A stretch of DNA of 64,000 nucleotides, from assembly GCA_015499995.1 (NCBI GenBank), contig JADNRV010000194.1, forward strand, positions 1 through 64,000, written 5' to 3'. The notes beneath the pieces were generated by a model. It did no database searches. It worked only from the letters and a program-made list of their open reading frames with translations, and was not told the DNA's origin. Positions 20,801 to 32,290 of this stretch are shown here, in pieces. The stretch is from Flammula alnicola (Eukaryota; Basidiomycota; Agaricomycetes; Agaricales; Strophariaceae). The translations under genes and the position numbers were made by a program. The first letter of the stretch is position 1, and every line of letters starts with the position of its first letter.

Positions 20801-21922
20801 GATCTTGGCCACTGCAGTTACTTCAGGCCTTGACATAAGTGAAGCAACCTCATAAAGAGGAAGTTGAGTAGCTACATGAGCGCTGTGGTCAGTCATCACG
20901 TCTGACAGCATGTCTCTGTCCACATAACATACAAATTCGTATTTTGCGCTCATATCAATCTCAATGTTGGCTGGCTGTATGACGAAGTCAGCCAGTTTTT
21001 CACCTTTGATTGTACGTATATGCTTGAAACCTCCTCCTAGAAAAATGTTTTTTTCCTCATTGTAAGGTGGTATGTCATCAACATTCAACCTTTCTTCATT
21101 GATGTCCAACTGTTCGTCATCACCATTCAGCATTTCTTCGACTACACTTGACATTTCTCGGTTAACATCTGGCAAGTTTTCATCAACATCTGGCATCTCT
21201 TCATCAACATCTGGCGAGTTTTCATCAGCATCAGACATTTCGTCAGTAAATACATGCCGTCTGAAGGGCAAAGGTTGCTTCCGATGTTGCAACATTGATT
21301 TGATATCCGAAGCACTCCAATACACGGAACGATTCAATCGCATTCCAGTCACTATACCATGAAAATCATGGCGTCTCATTGAATATCTTGCCATGAACAT
21401 TTTGATATGCCATACGAGCCAGTATATCCTGTCTCGTATGCGATCTTGAAGCTGAAAGTCAGTCACATGGTAGATGTCCAGCATAGCAACTCTTGCGACC
21501 CAGAGGCAAAGCATGCGTGACGCATGGTCAAAAGCCCATACCATATAATCTTCATTGATATACAGCTCTCCAACAGTAGGGCAGTATTTAGACGAAACAT
21601 TGGGTGTTAAAGGCATATGATCCTTGCCAGATAATGGCTTGTACTCTGCAATATGCAGCAGGATACAAATACACGAGACATGCTCATCGAGACCACCAAA
21701 CACCGTGGAAAGCATTTGGTCACATTGGTCTATATCAGTTGAAGAGTAGGAATAGATGCCGACAGAAGGCAGACTCTGCTGCGGCAAAGGAGTATCCTTC
21801 AAAGAATTGTCAACACAAAGGCCACCAGGCAAAGTCACGATACATACCTCTAGGATGCCAAATAGAGATGAGATATTCAAAAAAAGCCATCCCCAAAAAA
21901 TGAAAGGGAGATACCAGTACAT
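17852..21922 (-). CDS. Helitron Rep (HUH-type nickase) half
   Basis: The 1356-residue frame holds the rolling-circle initiator. An acidic, repeat-like segment (PDVDEEMPDVDENLPDV) lies near 235-275. A basic linker (KREKNQREINVTSKRQSKAK) and Cys-rich patches (CAVCGRLH, CQHICKTCEKS) precede a DUF6570-like region around IMFTNPTVKVYHHLPPSKEE. The Helitron-like N-domain follows (FPWLFPYGLGGIGQKQHAKK). The metal-binding HxH motif is TLHLHMMLW (about residue 1040) and the two-tyrosine motif is SYVTDYVTK (about 1300). The final codons read TSKM then TAA, followed in frame by IGSPMACMYLLG, so one nonsense codon truncates what should be a protein of about 2,720 residues. The hydrophobic first 35 residues may be leader or intron sequence rather than protein. 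Confidence 0.85.
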   Translation of the reverse strand: MYWYLPFIFWGWLFLNISSLFGILEVCIVTLPGGLCVDNSLKDTPLPQQSLPSVGIYSYSSTDIDQCDQMLSTVFGGLDEHVSCICILLHIAEYKPLSGKDHMPLTPNVSSKYCPTVGELYINEDYMVWAFDHASRMLCLWVARVAMLDIYHVTDFQLQDRIRDRIYWLVWHIKMFMARYSMRRHDFHGIVTGMRLNRSVYWSASDIKSMLQHRKQPLPFRRHVFTDEMSDADENSPDVDEEMPDVDENLPDVNREMSSVVEEMLNGDDEQLDINEERLNVDDIPPYNEEKNIFLGGGFKHIRTIKGEKLADFVIQPANIEIDMSAKYEFVCYVDRDMLSDVMTDHSAHVATQLPLYEVASLMSRPEVTAVAKIHGIPQSKQLTKDENLNRFKQHYCPECDIHFSVFKEEKSVQERKHDRDKKYKAKFANIPARGKREKNQREINVTSKRQSKAKAKGVDRQPSGGTRRPDMEDVPFPPVPASKELVREIVENYCKDMDPQRFEEAGCAVCGRLHRISELSQIDRADLSLGILASAGVTRKERKTADVPIEELEGPVLDLSCQHICKTCEKSILKDKKPNLSLANGFWIGDIPSQLKNLTFAEQMMIARIRHNRCLVRVSSGRAKMIANCIMFTNPTVKVYHHLPPSKEELSEVLAFVFIGKARPTDDDYKRTPMLVRRNVVAKALEWLKLNHTDYADLEISKDNLESYPLNGVPVMVDYRHSNSDSNKIASAMSKFDNEMEDGTEEGPCPFTVHGLTGEEYENMSIQALKIRALRHLEKGGTALAIGHDEAPQSMYDNPQIYPQMFPWLFPYGLGGIGQKQHAKKISEAEHKKHLLMYHDKRFQTDLYFPIVAFNHEQIKNGVTGSFLLAKRQKFNEITKRLLSVNSNILDSISKRMAAGERVTPETEDEKLCFSILDDLDYVGGHVKGSLTSKKYMRNEIWSLVAMKGAPSWFITFSPTDSRHPLCLYYADKDIKFKPELRSSSERDLLVLSNPVAAAKFFDVMVKLIIKHVLGVGEDHPGLYGDTSAYYGTVEQQGRLTLHLHMMLWIKGALSPQEIRDRIMKSDSNFQRELVAYLEAAHIGEFVTGTMDEIRERIPVSGTIGEGIHTIVKPQNISQVTKDPMYRDPTQTLPAPPPAKTCDRQHKQENKDNVCGDCKAFDLWWTEYEKTVDDILIRSNVHKCRSSNSKRSKKHKSEDKPDVVDLVETPLPENETETPIARASRNGPKGCLNQDGVCMARFPREVRSQTQINEGDGHIFMKKLEPMMNTFTPCLTYLLRCNSDVTSLLSGTSIKAIISYVTDYVTKPMLKTHQIFSSAYDVYSKNSELIGGDMKAGDSARKLILKIVNALTSKM

Positions 21923-22212
21923 AGCTAGTAGTGTGAATAGCCAGGATAAGTAGAGGGGAGAGTGGAAGAGTGGAAGGTTGAGCCCGATTTGAACACGGGT
22001 TAGACCGGCTTTGGACCTCTTTGGACGCGGAAATTGTCACATGATTGCACCATGATCCGCAATATGTGATCACATGATTATACTCGAATAGTTATAGATC
22101 CAAGGATATTGCCTAAAGTTTTTTAATTTGTATGTGAAGGAGCTTGTGCGCAAAAAGCTATAGGGTATGAGTACAATAAATATATATAAATCCATGTCAA
22201 ATGGCTATCAAA

Positions 22213-24624
22213 CTACTTGCATGGTGGGAAAACTTGAACAAGGTCAGCGGTGGGATAGCTCGGATCCACTTGTGACTTGCGCAATCTCACTCCCTCACGC
22301 CCCACCTTGCACATGTCCAACCCCCAAGTTCTCACTTTGAAAATGGTTCCTCGATTTTCACCGCGAAAGGGTGTGACCAAGTCTTTAACTGCACCTGGAA
22401 GGACAGGAACCAGGTATGCCAAAGGAACATCGTGCAATTTCATTCCCTCTCTTAGTCGCGCGTAACCCTGCTCTACCTTGGTAACCTCCAGGATCCGACG
22501 GTCACTGGCATCTCGTGTATCCCTTACTTTGACTCGAACGCCAATTAAAGCCTCAGCGTGAAGCCAGTGATCGGAATGCCCCGCGGACATTGGCGCTCCT
22601 GACGGAGAATCCCCCGTCGCAGATGCCTGGACAGGACTTCCTGCACGTGGAGTTCGAGAAGAGGGGTCCCATGCCGGTGATAAATCGTTTGAGCTCGATG
22701 GGGTAGGCAAAGGAGTCCTGGGTGCGGGGGGAGCGGGGGGGGGGTGGTGGGACCTCTTGAGGCGGATGTGTGGAGGTTCCCGAGTATGTGAGGAAAGTCA
22801 AGGACCTTTCGTCAGGATGTCTGAATAATGGGGTCAGGAAATGCTCGGGGGCGAGGAGGCTATAAAGTGCCTACAGAAATGCCAGATCCCCCAGAGAGAG
22901 CTCGACCACTCGTTGCAGACACGCTTCCAGTTCGACCCACGCCTTGCCAAGCGGACTTGTATCCTTGATGAGACCCTTGTATCCTTTCCAGATGTGCGAT
23001 CCGATTACGATGACCTGCTTTCCCTTATACACACCATTGGGGTCTTTGCCTCCCAGTTGATTTCTCAATTTCGGGTTTCGAGGCCTCAGAGTCGTTGCGA
23101 CAAAGTCAGAGCTGTAAAACACTACTTGTCCCGATGACACAGTAAACTGTGACCAAAATCAGAATAAGTGTGCTTTAGAGATATCGAACCATACCTCGGC
23201 TTGCTTTTCCATATTCAATATTTTCATTCCGTCGTCGAAAATATCAACGACCCATCCTGTAAGCCCTGAGTTCGGACCATCAAGCACCCTGACCTCGTCC
23301 CCTATGCAGAATGCCAATCTCACATCCGTGCGCAGCACCTTTTCCGTCAGATCCTGGGTAGATAGATATACCGCAATTTCATTCTCGCCTACATCCTCGA
23401 CCTGTCCAAGAAGACCACGATATTCTCCCCGAACCACCTTGACGCGATTGTGGAGTTTGACCTGACTTGCCATAATGCCGTTTTCAGTTCGGACACGAGC
23501 ATCGGCCTCGAGGACGTCATTTGAAGAGAACAGCATCAAGACCGACATGCTGGGGAGCGGATCCACTGAATACATGAGATCAATGTCGGAAATATTTACC
23601 ATGAGGAAACCCTTCTTGGAGTATTGTCTCCCCTCGAACCTATACGATCCTCCCGACTGCATCTCCACTGTTTCTTCGCCGAATGTCGATTCCACCATTT
23701 CTTTTAGAGACAGTGCCTGTGTAGGACGAGACAGGCGGTCCTCTGGTGATGAGAAGCGGATCCGGGGTACCAGCAGCAGTACCATTTTCCCTTCAACACT
23801 TTCCACGAGCCCCACGTCCCCTCTGTAGTGTTCCCAGCCCTTTCTCTTTCCCCGGACCCGTCCCCATGATTGACGGCTAATGTTCGGCGACCCGACGATG
23901 CGTGTTTGGGCCCATTCCTCGCGAGGAACCGGTCGCAGCATGGCCTTGTTTAGCTCACTAACGGACGTGGCCAATCGCATTGCCTGCTGGTGAGTCGAAA
24001 CCTCAGCGTAGATACGTCCAGGCCGGCAAGGGTTAGCCATTACAGAGCGCGCCAGGCTCTGCGGACTCATAGGATGGAAAGCTAGATGGAGTATCTTGAA
24101 AACCACTGCATTTTCTCTTCCAAGCTGGCCAGGAGTTAATGTTAGTCGCCAGGTAGTAGAAAAAACTGTGATTACAACTCACCTTGCATCCAATCTCCCA
24201 CAAGTTGTCATCTTTAAACAATGTATAGTCTGCAGCGGCGTACTCGGACTGGAACCCTGCATCCTCTGTACTTGTCCCTTGTTCCATGGCAGCTCGTCTG
24301 GTAGCTCGTCGTGCCAGATCAGCGAGAAGGTGCGCTTCTTCTGACCAGGTATCAGCCATAGCTTGTCATAGCCGAGCATGGCTCACTACCGAGTCCCATC
24401 TTGTCTCCTCCTCATCCATTTCATCTGCAACCCAAAAATGCTCAATACTGCATTCGGTATTTCGTTTGAGGAGCAGACACATTACCTTCCAGTTCTTCCT
24501 CTCCATCTGTTAACTTGTCATCTTCTAACACATCATCTGTGATTGCTTCCAAGTCCATGAACATATTCTGTAGAGTTTCCATCAGTTTCCTATCACGGAT
24601 ATGCAGACACACTATCTTAAACAT
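22213..24624 (-). pseudogene. Spt5-like NGN/KOW-domain protein, mildly disrupted
   Basis: Exons read from high to low coordinate are about 24624-24486, 24424-24183, 24124-23195, 23146-22870 and about 22810-22213, with introns of 48-61 nt. The acidic N-terminus (DVLEDDKLTDGEEELEG) resembles Spt5. An NGN-like segment follows (CRPGRIYAEVSTHQQAMRLA), then several KOW-type strands (GDVGLVESVEGKMVLLLV, VKVVRGEYRGLLGQVEDVG, GDEVRVLDGPNSGLTGWVV, GKQVIVIGSHIWKGYKGLIK). A Pro/Ser-rich linker leads to a final KOW-like region. Spt5 acts with Spt4 on elongating RNA polymerase II, and basidiomycetes carry divergent extra copies. Two breaks are seen: an in-frame TGA shortly upstream of MADTWSEE, and a one-base shift at a run of ten C (about 22737-22746), which could also be a sequencing slip. 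Confidence 0.6.
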
Positions 24625-25203
24625 ACGGTGTCCGTTCTTCTTCTTTTCGCGGGGCGGTTCGACATTCTTATTAGGCGGTATTAACCGAGTTATTTTGGTA
24701 TATACGCGACTAAACCACTAGACTACTAAACTACTCTATATCGACGCGTTATTACGGACGTGTTATTAGTACGACGAGGAAAAGAAAGAAGAACAGATCA
24801 TGCCGCGCGGGCCGTGTTGTACGCGTCGTTGAATTAGGGGCGGTGTTTTCTTGATTATTCATCACTTCGAACGAAGTGGTTATGTCAGCACTTCGAATGA
24901 AGTGCTGACATCAGCACATCGGCACATTTACCGGCGATCCAATCACCCGCAGTAACCGTCGCCACTACACCGGCCCTAAACTCAACACGCCTGAAAAATT
25001 CCAACCGTGGCTCTTCCGTTTTCTCTTCCGAACACTTACATTACAATCACGTCCGTATAGTAGCTATAGCACACTAATACAACAGGCTTGTAGTTAGCGT
25101 AATAATACATCCCGAACACAACTACATACAAAGTAAGACCCTAAAAACAAAAGTAAGCAGTATCAGGAAAACGTTAGGCCGCATAGGTTAATATCAATAT
25201 GCA
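24625..25203. other. Intergenic region with nested palindromes
   Basis: No gene is visible. Two palindromes lie side by side: CACTTCG-AA-CGAAGTG at 24863-24878, and 24882-24911 with 13-bp perfect arms (ATGTCAGCACTTC) around a 4-nt centre. Closely related sequences occur at 35258-35297 and 40508-40531. The rest is AT-rich and lies between the divergent Spt5-like and JmjC-like genes, so it should hold their promoters. Confidence 0.5.
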
Positions 25204-25286
25204 GTGCAACAAGAAGATCAATATGCAGTGCAACAAGAAGATCAATATGCAGTGCAACAAGAAGATCAATATGCAGTGCAACAATA
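25193..25286 (+). repeat. 24-bp tandem repeat, four copies, in frame
   Basis: The unit ATCAATATGCAGTGCAACAA plus GAAG repeats nearly perfectly four times. Because 24 is a multiple of three it encodes repeated octapeptides (QYAVQQED in the frame that starts at 25204). It sits at the 5' edge of the JmjC-like gene and may be leader or N-terminal coding sequence. Confidence 0.7.
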
Positions 25287-28200
25287 CGAACAAAACCCGC
25301 GTCTCCGCTGGGCATTGGTGCGTGAATGGCCATTCGATACAGCCGCGGTGATAAACCAGGCGGAAAACGGCCGTCTTGATTCGCATGTCGAGGTTGATCA
25401 TCCCCTACATGTAAGTGCTTCACACCTTACAGCGACCAAGCAGCTAAGTACAATGAACAGACCATCCTTTCCCATCTCACTCGATGGGAACGAAAGGCCT
25501 TCAACGATCACAGCCAGGAAGGCCTTCGCCTTGCGGGTCTGCTGCGCTATCAAGCCGCGTCAAAAGGCCCTCTCGCCAGCCTCTCCTCGATGCCCGTTCA
25601 CAATGCCAGCACCGCAACCCATGAAACGCTAGTCGCTCTTATCTCTGCCTACAAAGTGGTAGATATCTTCGCACATCTGGAGAAGGGTAATACGGTGCCG
25701 GAGCTCCTTCGTCCCAAAACTCTGACCCGGGACTTGATCCCCAAGGAAAAGGTGAGCAGCATAGGTACTCGCCTCCCAAAACTCATAATTGACCGAGCAC
25801 ATGTCCAGTACTTTGAGAGGCTGGCAAACTGCCCATCCATTCTAAAGAAATGTCGCCAGCTCCTCAATAACGTGATCGTCGATGAACCTTCACAGGACAT
25901 GGAAGCTCACAACATCCATCTGCATCACCTAAGGCGCCTGGCCCGGCTGGAGACGTTCAACAAAATGGGACCTATTATCGACAATTTCCGGGTAGCGGCA
26001 TTGCATCTATCGTATATGTTGCATATGCCAGCTCAAACCTCCAATGACATTTTACCGGATCTGCCCAACAATCTAAACGATCTGCTACGCTTCGAAACTC
26101 CGTGCGTCGACTTGGTTTACAATTTCAATATAATATCTGACCTTTTCATCCAGCGCCGATCCATCCCATACACAGGAAAGCTCGATTGGTATCCAGCGTT
26201 CATCGATTGTACCTCTTACTCCAAAGGAACAAGAGGGTGCAACCGCCCTGCTCGGGCAATCGACAGCGGCCCAGCTCCGTATACCGCTTCAAGCTGCGCT
26301 AAATATTTCTCCCTTGTACTTGCTGTTGCCGTTCGCACTGCGTAAGAAGCACTGGGGCTGAGAAAATCTGGCAAAGCTATCCGAGGCCCTTGGAAATCAA
26401 CGCCCTCTCGCTCTGCGTCTGCTCGAGGACGACATTTGGCGCACGCTTTACGGAATTGCACAGGGGAGGCCAATTATGCAATCTTTGGCCCAGCTTATGC
26501 AAATGCCATCGTGGAGAGTTATGGAGTTACTTCCTATGACAGATCCTGCATTCCTGTTCTTCACCGGTGAGTATACCCTGACCAGTTATTGGAAACCCCA
26601 TTTGAATCATTTGTTTTTTTCCACCCCAGCGGAGCCAACTCGCCAGATAGCATGGGCCCCCTCTGCAGCGGCTCCTTCTGGATCCTCAGTTTCTCCCCAT
26701 CGGCCGCCTTCACCTGGAAGCGCCTCAGCAACCAATGCGGCTGCTAAACAGATACAACCGGCCCCTCCCCTTCCATCTCATGGGGCCTCAACTCTGCCCC
26801 ATGCTCCTGACGACCAGATGCCTCCACCCCACCCCACTTCTGCTGATCCAGTGGCCTCCGAATTTCCCGGCAATATCACACCGTCACCCCCTCATCAGCC
26901 ATCTCTAGCCTCCATTCCCGGCAATCCGACGCCACCCCCACCCCCTATCGGCAGCTTTCTGCGGTGGTCCTTCCTCAGCGACCCGACACTCCTATTGTGG
27001 ATCAGTCTGAAAGCACGATGAATGATCCGGACTCCAGCGAGCTCTCTGACATGGATACTGATGGAGACGGCCCCGGAGCCCCGCGACAAGATGCCGACAT
27101 CGCAATGGACGATATTCCAGTGGGCAACAATGACGTCGCAATGAACGATATTCCACCCACCCTGCAGACGAGGATAACAGTTGGGATGCGTTCCTCAACC
27201 CGGATCAAGGACAAGGAGCACCTTGCATCGGCGACCAGTCCAACCACAGGCCCGATGCCATCTAATCTTTCCCAGTCGAAGAAGCGTCCGGCCCCGTCCA
27301 ACCAGTCCAAGACAAACAAACGTCGCAGAACAACCCAGATGCCAGACACAGTCGAGAGCGACGAGGAAGAAGAGGATTTTCTGCCGGTCATAAAACCCAA
27401 TACCTCCGAAAAGACATGGTATTGGCAATCGATTAATGCAGATGTATTTGTACGTTTTTTTTCCCCTCGTGTATTCCTATACAATACTGACGTCGTGCTA
27501 GGCTGATCCAGACCCCGTGAACCTTGATACAAGCACAATGCCACAGGTGAGTGAAAGCTTTATGGCATTGCTTACATCCCTTCATCGTTTGACCTTCAGG
27601 AATACGAGTCGGAGAAAAGCTTCACTGCTTATGGCCCCAAGGGCGAGGCATTCGATTTCAAGCCAACCGTCCAAGTATTGATACTTTCTACCTACCAATC
27701 TCATGGCATGCTGATTCATCTTCAGGACGAATCGACTCTCCAGACCCTCCTTGCTATAGCGAATGCTGTGCAGGGAGAGTACAGGGATTCGAAGCCTCTG
27801 CACGTCGCAGACAAGGACCAGTCCACGCTCTCCATCATGACAGAGGTCGAGTTTGCCCGGATGAGCGATTCGAGGGTGCAGGAGATCCTGCGCACAAAAC
27901 ACATCGTTATCACGGACACCACCGACGGCAAAGCATCGTTTAAGGAGGCGCTTAGGGATATTGCTCCATTGGACAGCGTGGTCGATATTCAAGGTAAGTC
28001 GATCCCAGGGTATTGAGATTGTTTATTAACACCGTCCTATACAGACCAGTCCCTTCCTATCGGCAATGCTGACATGCGTGTCAAGAAGGGGACCGTCCGG
28101 CAGCTATACGAGTGTTCGCAGCAACCCCGCAGTAAAGTGCTGAACGCCTTGAATTTCCCGCTGCCCCTCGCGACATTCGCTTCCGAGATACATGCTCTGC

Positions 28201-29913
28201 GTGCGACGCTGAACGGAGTCGGGTGGAAGCCGGGTATGCCCACTCATGCAGCTGATTTTCGATGGGGGCTGGCGGCCACGAAGGGTGCCTTCCACGGACT
28301 ACACGACGACAGTGACGGCCTCGGCACATTTGTCATTCCCATGTTTGGGGCCAAATGGTGGATCTTGGCTCGTGTTAAACCCGGTTTCGAAGGGACAGTC
28401 GACTTTGCCAGCATCGCCACCTTCTTGGAAGGAAAGTTTGACTTGGAAAAGGTTCCCGAGGGATGGTCGCTGGAGGCTGTTGTCCTCACTCCCGGCACAA
28501 AACTGTAGGTCTCATGTTCTCCTCCCAGCATGTGAAGCCTAACGCCCTGTTTGACGCGCTAGCATCATGCGACCGAATACACCTCACGCTGTCTTCACCC
28601 TCGAGCATAGTGTTTGTGAGGGTGGTCATTTTTATGCCACTTCGACAATTAGGGATACATTGTATGGTCTGATTCACTGTTTCGTGGCAGAGAGGTACAT
28701 CAGCAATACCTCCCATGGCCCGTCAAGATTTCTCCTCTGCCAAATGCTCGCCTTTTATCACACGGCTCTTGTCAAGGGTGAAGTGGAACGCGACGGTGAG
28801 TCCATCGGTCAATCTATGCGCCCGCCAATTTTTTTGTAACCCTTGCCAACCTGCTCTCAGAGCGAGCGTGGGCACACGTACCCAATCTGGAGACCATGGA
28901 TGGCTTCAAGGAGCTTTTGACCGTTTGTTACCTTGGGGTACTCACGAACGTGCTCGACTTCGAGACCTATAGCTATCAGCCATGTAAGCTAGAATTATAT
29001 ATGATACCTGGGCTGCCTGCCAATAAGGAGTGTACATCCACAAGGCTAACAACCCCCTTGGGCAGTTGCCCAGCACTATGCAACATAATACCTACAGGCT
29101 GCCGGGGCGGCTTTGGTGCTTGTTGTTGGGGTGGGTGATGGTAAATAGGTGTCAACAATGCAGGAAATGATGTCCAGCACTGTATTTTGGGTGCTGCTCG
29201 TCGTTGGGGGCGCTTTTGGGCGCGGGAAAAATTCTAATAGGGTCTATTAATATATTCTGACCTGCCCCCACCATTTGCGCGCCTCGGGGAGGGCGGGGAC
29301 GGGTGGATCGATGAGAATGGCTGTGGATGACGTTCCTATTTGGGGCGGGGCTGCTGTCAAACAACTGTCAACAATGTGGGAAATGATGCCCGGGGTTGTA
29401 TTTGGGCTCTTGCTCATCGTCGGGGGCGGTTTGGAGCACGGAAAAATTCCATTGGGGTCTAATAATATATTGCTACCCATTGCCACCCTTTGCGCGCCTC
29501 ACGCGGGGCGGGGACGGATGGATTGACGAGGATGTCTTTGGATGACAATCTAAAATTAGACGGAAAGCGCCAAGTGTGATATTTTTAGACGCCAGCGCTT
29601 GTGCCTTGTTTCGTTATCTATAGATTAGATAGCCAGAAAGCGCCCAAGCCTGATATTTATAGATGGAGACGCTCGTGCCTCGGTGCCTGTCGCTGTTATC
29701 TATAGATTAGATACTTTCCTTTAATCCCATGCTACTGTATGTTTAAAAATAGACACACTTCATTTTAGCCTGCTGCCTCTGTGCTCGAAAACCTCACGTA
29801 AAAAGATGCAATAGAAACCTTTGAATATATTTAACTGTGATAAGGTATACAACAAAGAAAATACAATACAAGACTGAAACGAGGACAAGAGAACAAGGAG
29901 GGCATACGTCGAC

Positions 29914-30840
29914 GTGAGTAACGCACGTCGTCGCCTCTCCTGCTGCTGCTCATCCTCGTTCTCCTCCTTTGTCGTCGTATCGCTGCCGCCGCCGCTCCCA
30001 CCTCGTTATCGCCGTCGTAACGGAGCAGCAGCAGCTGTCGCGCTGCTGCTCCCACCTTGCCGTCGTCGTCGTATCCCAGCGGCAGCCATCGTACTGGTGC
30101 TCCCATTGCTGCTGCTCGTCTTAGTCGTCACCGTATACGAGCAGCAGCACTGGGCGCTGCTGCTGCTGCTCCTGCCGCCTTGTCGCCGTCGCCGTATACG
30201 AGCAGCAGCCACCGTCGTGTGGCTGCTGCTGCTCCCACCTCCTCGTCGGTCGCCATATCCGTATAGGAGCAGCAGCAGCGGTCGCACTGCTGCTACTCCC
30301 ACCTCCTCGTCGCCGTATTCGCATACGAGCGGCAGCGGCCGTCGTGCCGCCATTGCTCCGCCCTCCTCGTCGTTGTCGTCGTGTCCGTATACGAGCGGCA
30401 GCAGCGGTCGTGCTGCTGCTGCTGTCGCCACCTCCTCGCCAGCGTCATATACGAGCAGCAGCAGTGGTGTACTGCTGCTGCTCCCAACTGCCGTCGTCGT
30501 CGTATCCGAGCGGCAGCCGTCGTGCTGCCGCTGCTGTTCCCGTCGTCGTCGCCGTTATGTACAAGCAGCAGCAGCAGCGTCCTGCTGCTGCTGCTGCTGC
30601 CACCTCCTCGTCGCCGTATCAGTATACGAACAGCAGCAGCCATCGTGCTGCTGCTGCTGTTCCCATCGTCGTCGTTGTATCCGATCAGCAGCAACCGTCG
30701 TGTTGCTGCCGCTGCTTCTATCTCGTCGCAGTCGCCATGTCCGAGCGGCAGCCTTCGTGCTGCGGCTGCCCCCAACTCGTCGCCGTCGCCGTATCCGAGC
30801 AGCAGCCGCGGGACCGCTGCTGCTGCTGCTACCCCCTCGT
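29914..30840. repeat. CAG/CTG hairpin minisatellite, left arm
   Basis: Degenerate units of about 55-60 bp each contain a run of CAGCAGCAG facing CTGCTGCTG across GTCGTCGTA-like spacers, so each single unit can fold on itself. All frames are largely open on both strands and give poly-Ala, Cys, Gln, Ser or Leu peptides. I treat it as repeat, not gene. Confidence 0.75.
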
Positions 30841-30845
30841 TGCCT

Positions 30846-31190
30846 TCAGGTAAGTGGGTGGATGGAGGGAGGAAGGAGAAAACGAATCGAGTCATACGAC
30901 TCGATTCGTTGCTTACCGGGTGGGTCTCCCTCTCACAGGGTCTCCCCTCGCGTCCTTACCCCTCATCTCCCTCCCATCTCCTTCCAGAGCCGGCCCACAT
31001 TACCTCGATGAGGGAGAGGGGCACACAGCGGCGTCGTGGGCAGCTTCGCTTGCGTCGTAGGGACCTGGATGGTGGCTTTGTGGGACGGGGTGGATGAGGG
31101 AGAGGTGAAGGAGGGTGGGGGTGGTGGTTGGAGAACCGACTCGACTCGTTGTTGATGGTTATCCGGCGTTTTCCGAGAGTAACGCGATTG
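30846..31190 (-). other. Hairpin-intron module, copy 2 (left arm)
   Basis: Read on the minus strand in the same sense as the copy at 5 kb: TCGGAAAACGCCGGATAACC (about 31175 down), AACCACCACC, a C-rich leader, then GTAAGC (30917 down), followed after six bases by a 13-bp perfect stem AACGAATCGAGTC (30881-30893 with 30898-30910). The plus strand also offers a plausible intron here, CAG|GTAAGT at 30850 to CTCACAG at 30938. Splice-like borders therefore exist on both strands, and GGTAAG can pair with CTTACC to mask the donor. Confidence 0.5.
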
Positions 31191-31267
31191 GCTGGCAAAC
31201 TCGGACCGGCCAAACACCCAAATGCTCGTCGAGGTTTCCAACTTCTCCGTGACATCCCCCAGCCCAT

Positions 31268-31830
31268 CCGAGTGCCAAAAAATATTTACAGTATATTTAT
31301 AAGTAGTTTAAAATATATTTCAAGCATTTTCACCAGATTCCAGATGTTGAAATCCTGCCGATTCAGGAAGAGATGGTCAAACGAGGTGATTTCTGGCATT
31401 TGAGGTTAGATATCTTATACTAGGTTTGCTTGAAATCATATCGAACTGAGGATAATGTAGTAGAAGTATAATTTGAATGAAATAGAGATTTTCCGGATAC
31501 TTTGTGAGGCTTATAGTGAGTCAAGATGTTCAAAACTTCGAAATACCATCTTGGTGATCAGATTGTCCAAATATTTCTTATTGGTTTCATGCGTTAGTTG
31601 ACGAGAATGTCCGTATTCTTGTACTTACTCCGAAGACTCTCTGGGGAACCCCTCAAGAATAATCTAATGGTATTCCTTAGTCAAAGTATAGACTATATCG
31701 AGATATCAATGGGTTTATTGTACCACTAAATGCAAGGTAGATGTCTTTGGAATACCCGAAATCACCACGGTCGCTCGCAAACTCGATTCAACGGGCAGTA
31801 CTATTGCTATTTTCACTGTAAATTTAATAT
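31268..31830. other. Loop sequence of the inverted-arm element
   Basis: About 560 bp of AT-rich, non-repetitive sequence separates the two arms. No coding frame of note, promoter motif or further repeat was recognised. It may derive from the original central region of the element. Confidence 0.4.
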
Positions 31831-31959
31831 TTGTGTTCTAAACGACATAGTGTATATATTCCGATGATAAACCTACCCTTATATGTGCTGTGGATGTCCT
31901 CGGGGATGTTCGAGACCTCGACGACGGATCGGAGGCTGGCCGGTCCGAGCTTGCCAGCC

Positions 31960-32290
31960 AATCGCGTCACTCTCGGAAAACGCCGGATGACCATCAACAA
32001 CGAGTCGAGTCGGTTCTCCAACCACCACCACCACCCTCCTCACCTCTCCCTCATCCACCCCGTCCACCATCCAGGTCCCTACGACGCCAACGAAGCTGCC
32101 CACGACGCTGTGCACCCCTCTCCCTCATCGAGGTAATGTGGGCCGGCTCTGGAAGGAGATGGGAGGGAGATGAGGGGTAAGGACGCGAGGGGAGACCCTG
32201 TGAGAGGGAGACCCACCCGGTAAGCAACGAATCGAGTCGTATGACTCGATTCATTTTCTCCTTCCTCCCTCCATCCACCCACTTACCGGA
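31960..32290 (+). other. Hairpin-intron module, copy 3 (right arm)
   Basis: This is the inverted counterpart of the left-arm copy. CTCGGAAAACGCCGGATGACC lies near 31973, then AACCACCACCACC, a C-rich leader and GTAAGC at 32220. The stem AACGAATCGAGTC (32226-32238) pairs with 32243-32255 with one mismatch over a GTAT loop. Arm divergence is low, so this copy is not independent evidence of conservation relative to the left arm, but it is relative to the copies at 5 and 41 kb. Confidence 0.5.

Larger units (their letters stand above)
13660..22200 (-). mobile_element. Helitron, autonomous-type, minus strand, with one nonsense break
   Basis: A rolling-circle transposon whose two ORFs (Rep and helicase) fill 13748-21922. 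Boundaries are not settled. A candidate 3' end lies right after the F-box stop: on the minus strand a short hairpin with GCCAC/GTGGC arms (about 13665-13682) is followed by CTAA, which fits the CTRR rule, but the next base is C rather than the usual T. The 5' TC end was not found; 21923-22200 is AT-rich with no gene and the repeated phrase GTCCAAAG. The coding part is otherwise unbroken, so the insertion looks young. Confidence 0.7.

Noticed and set aside
21960..22060. tRNA-like T-arm (GTTCAAATC) on the minus strand
   Set aside because: No acceptor stem, D-arm or anticodon arm of correct spacing could be placed.
25411..25432. Possible 22-nt intron (GTAAGT...TTACAG) in the JmjC-like gene
   Set aside because: It is too short for spliceosomal removal, and excision would not give the correct frame.
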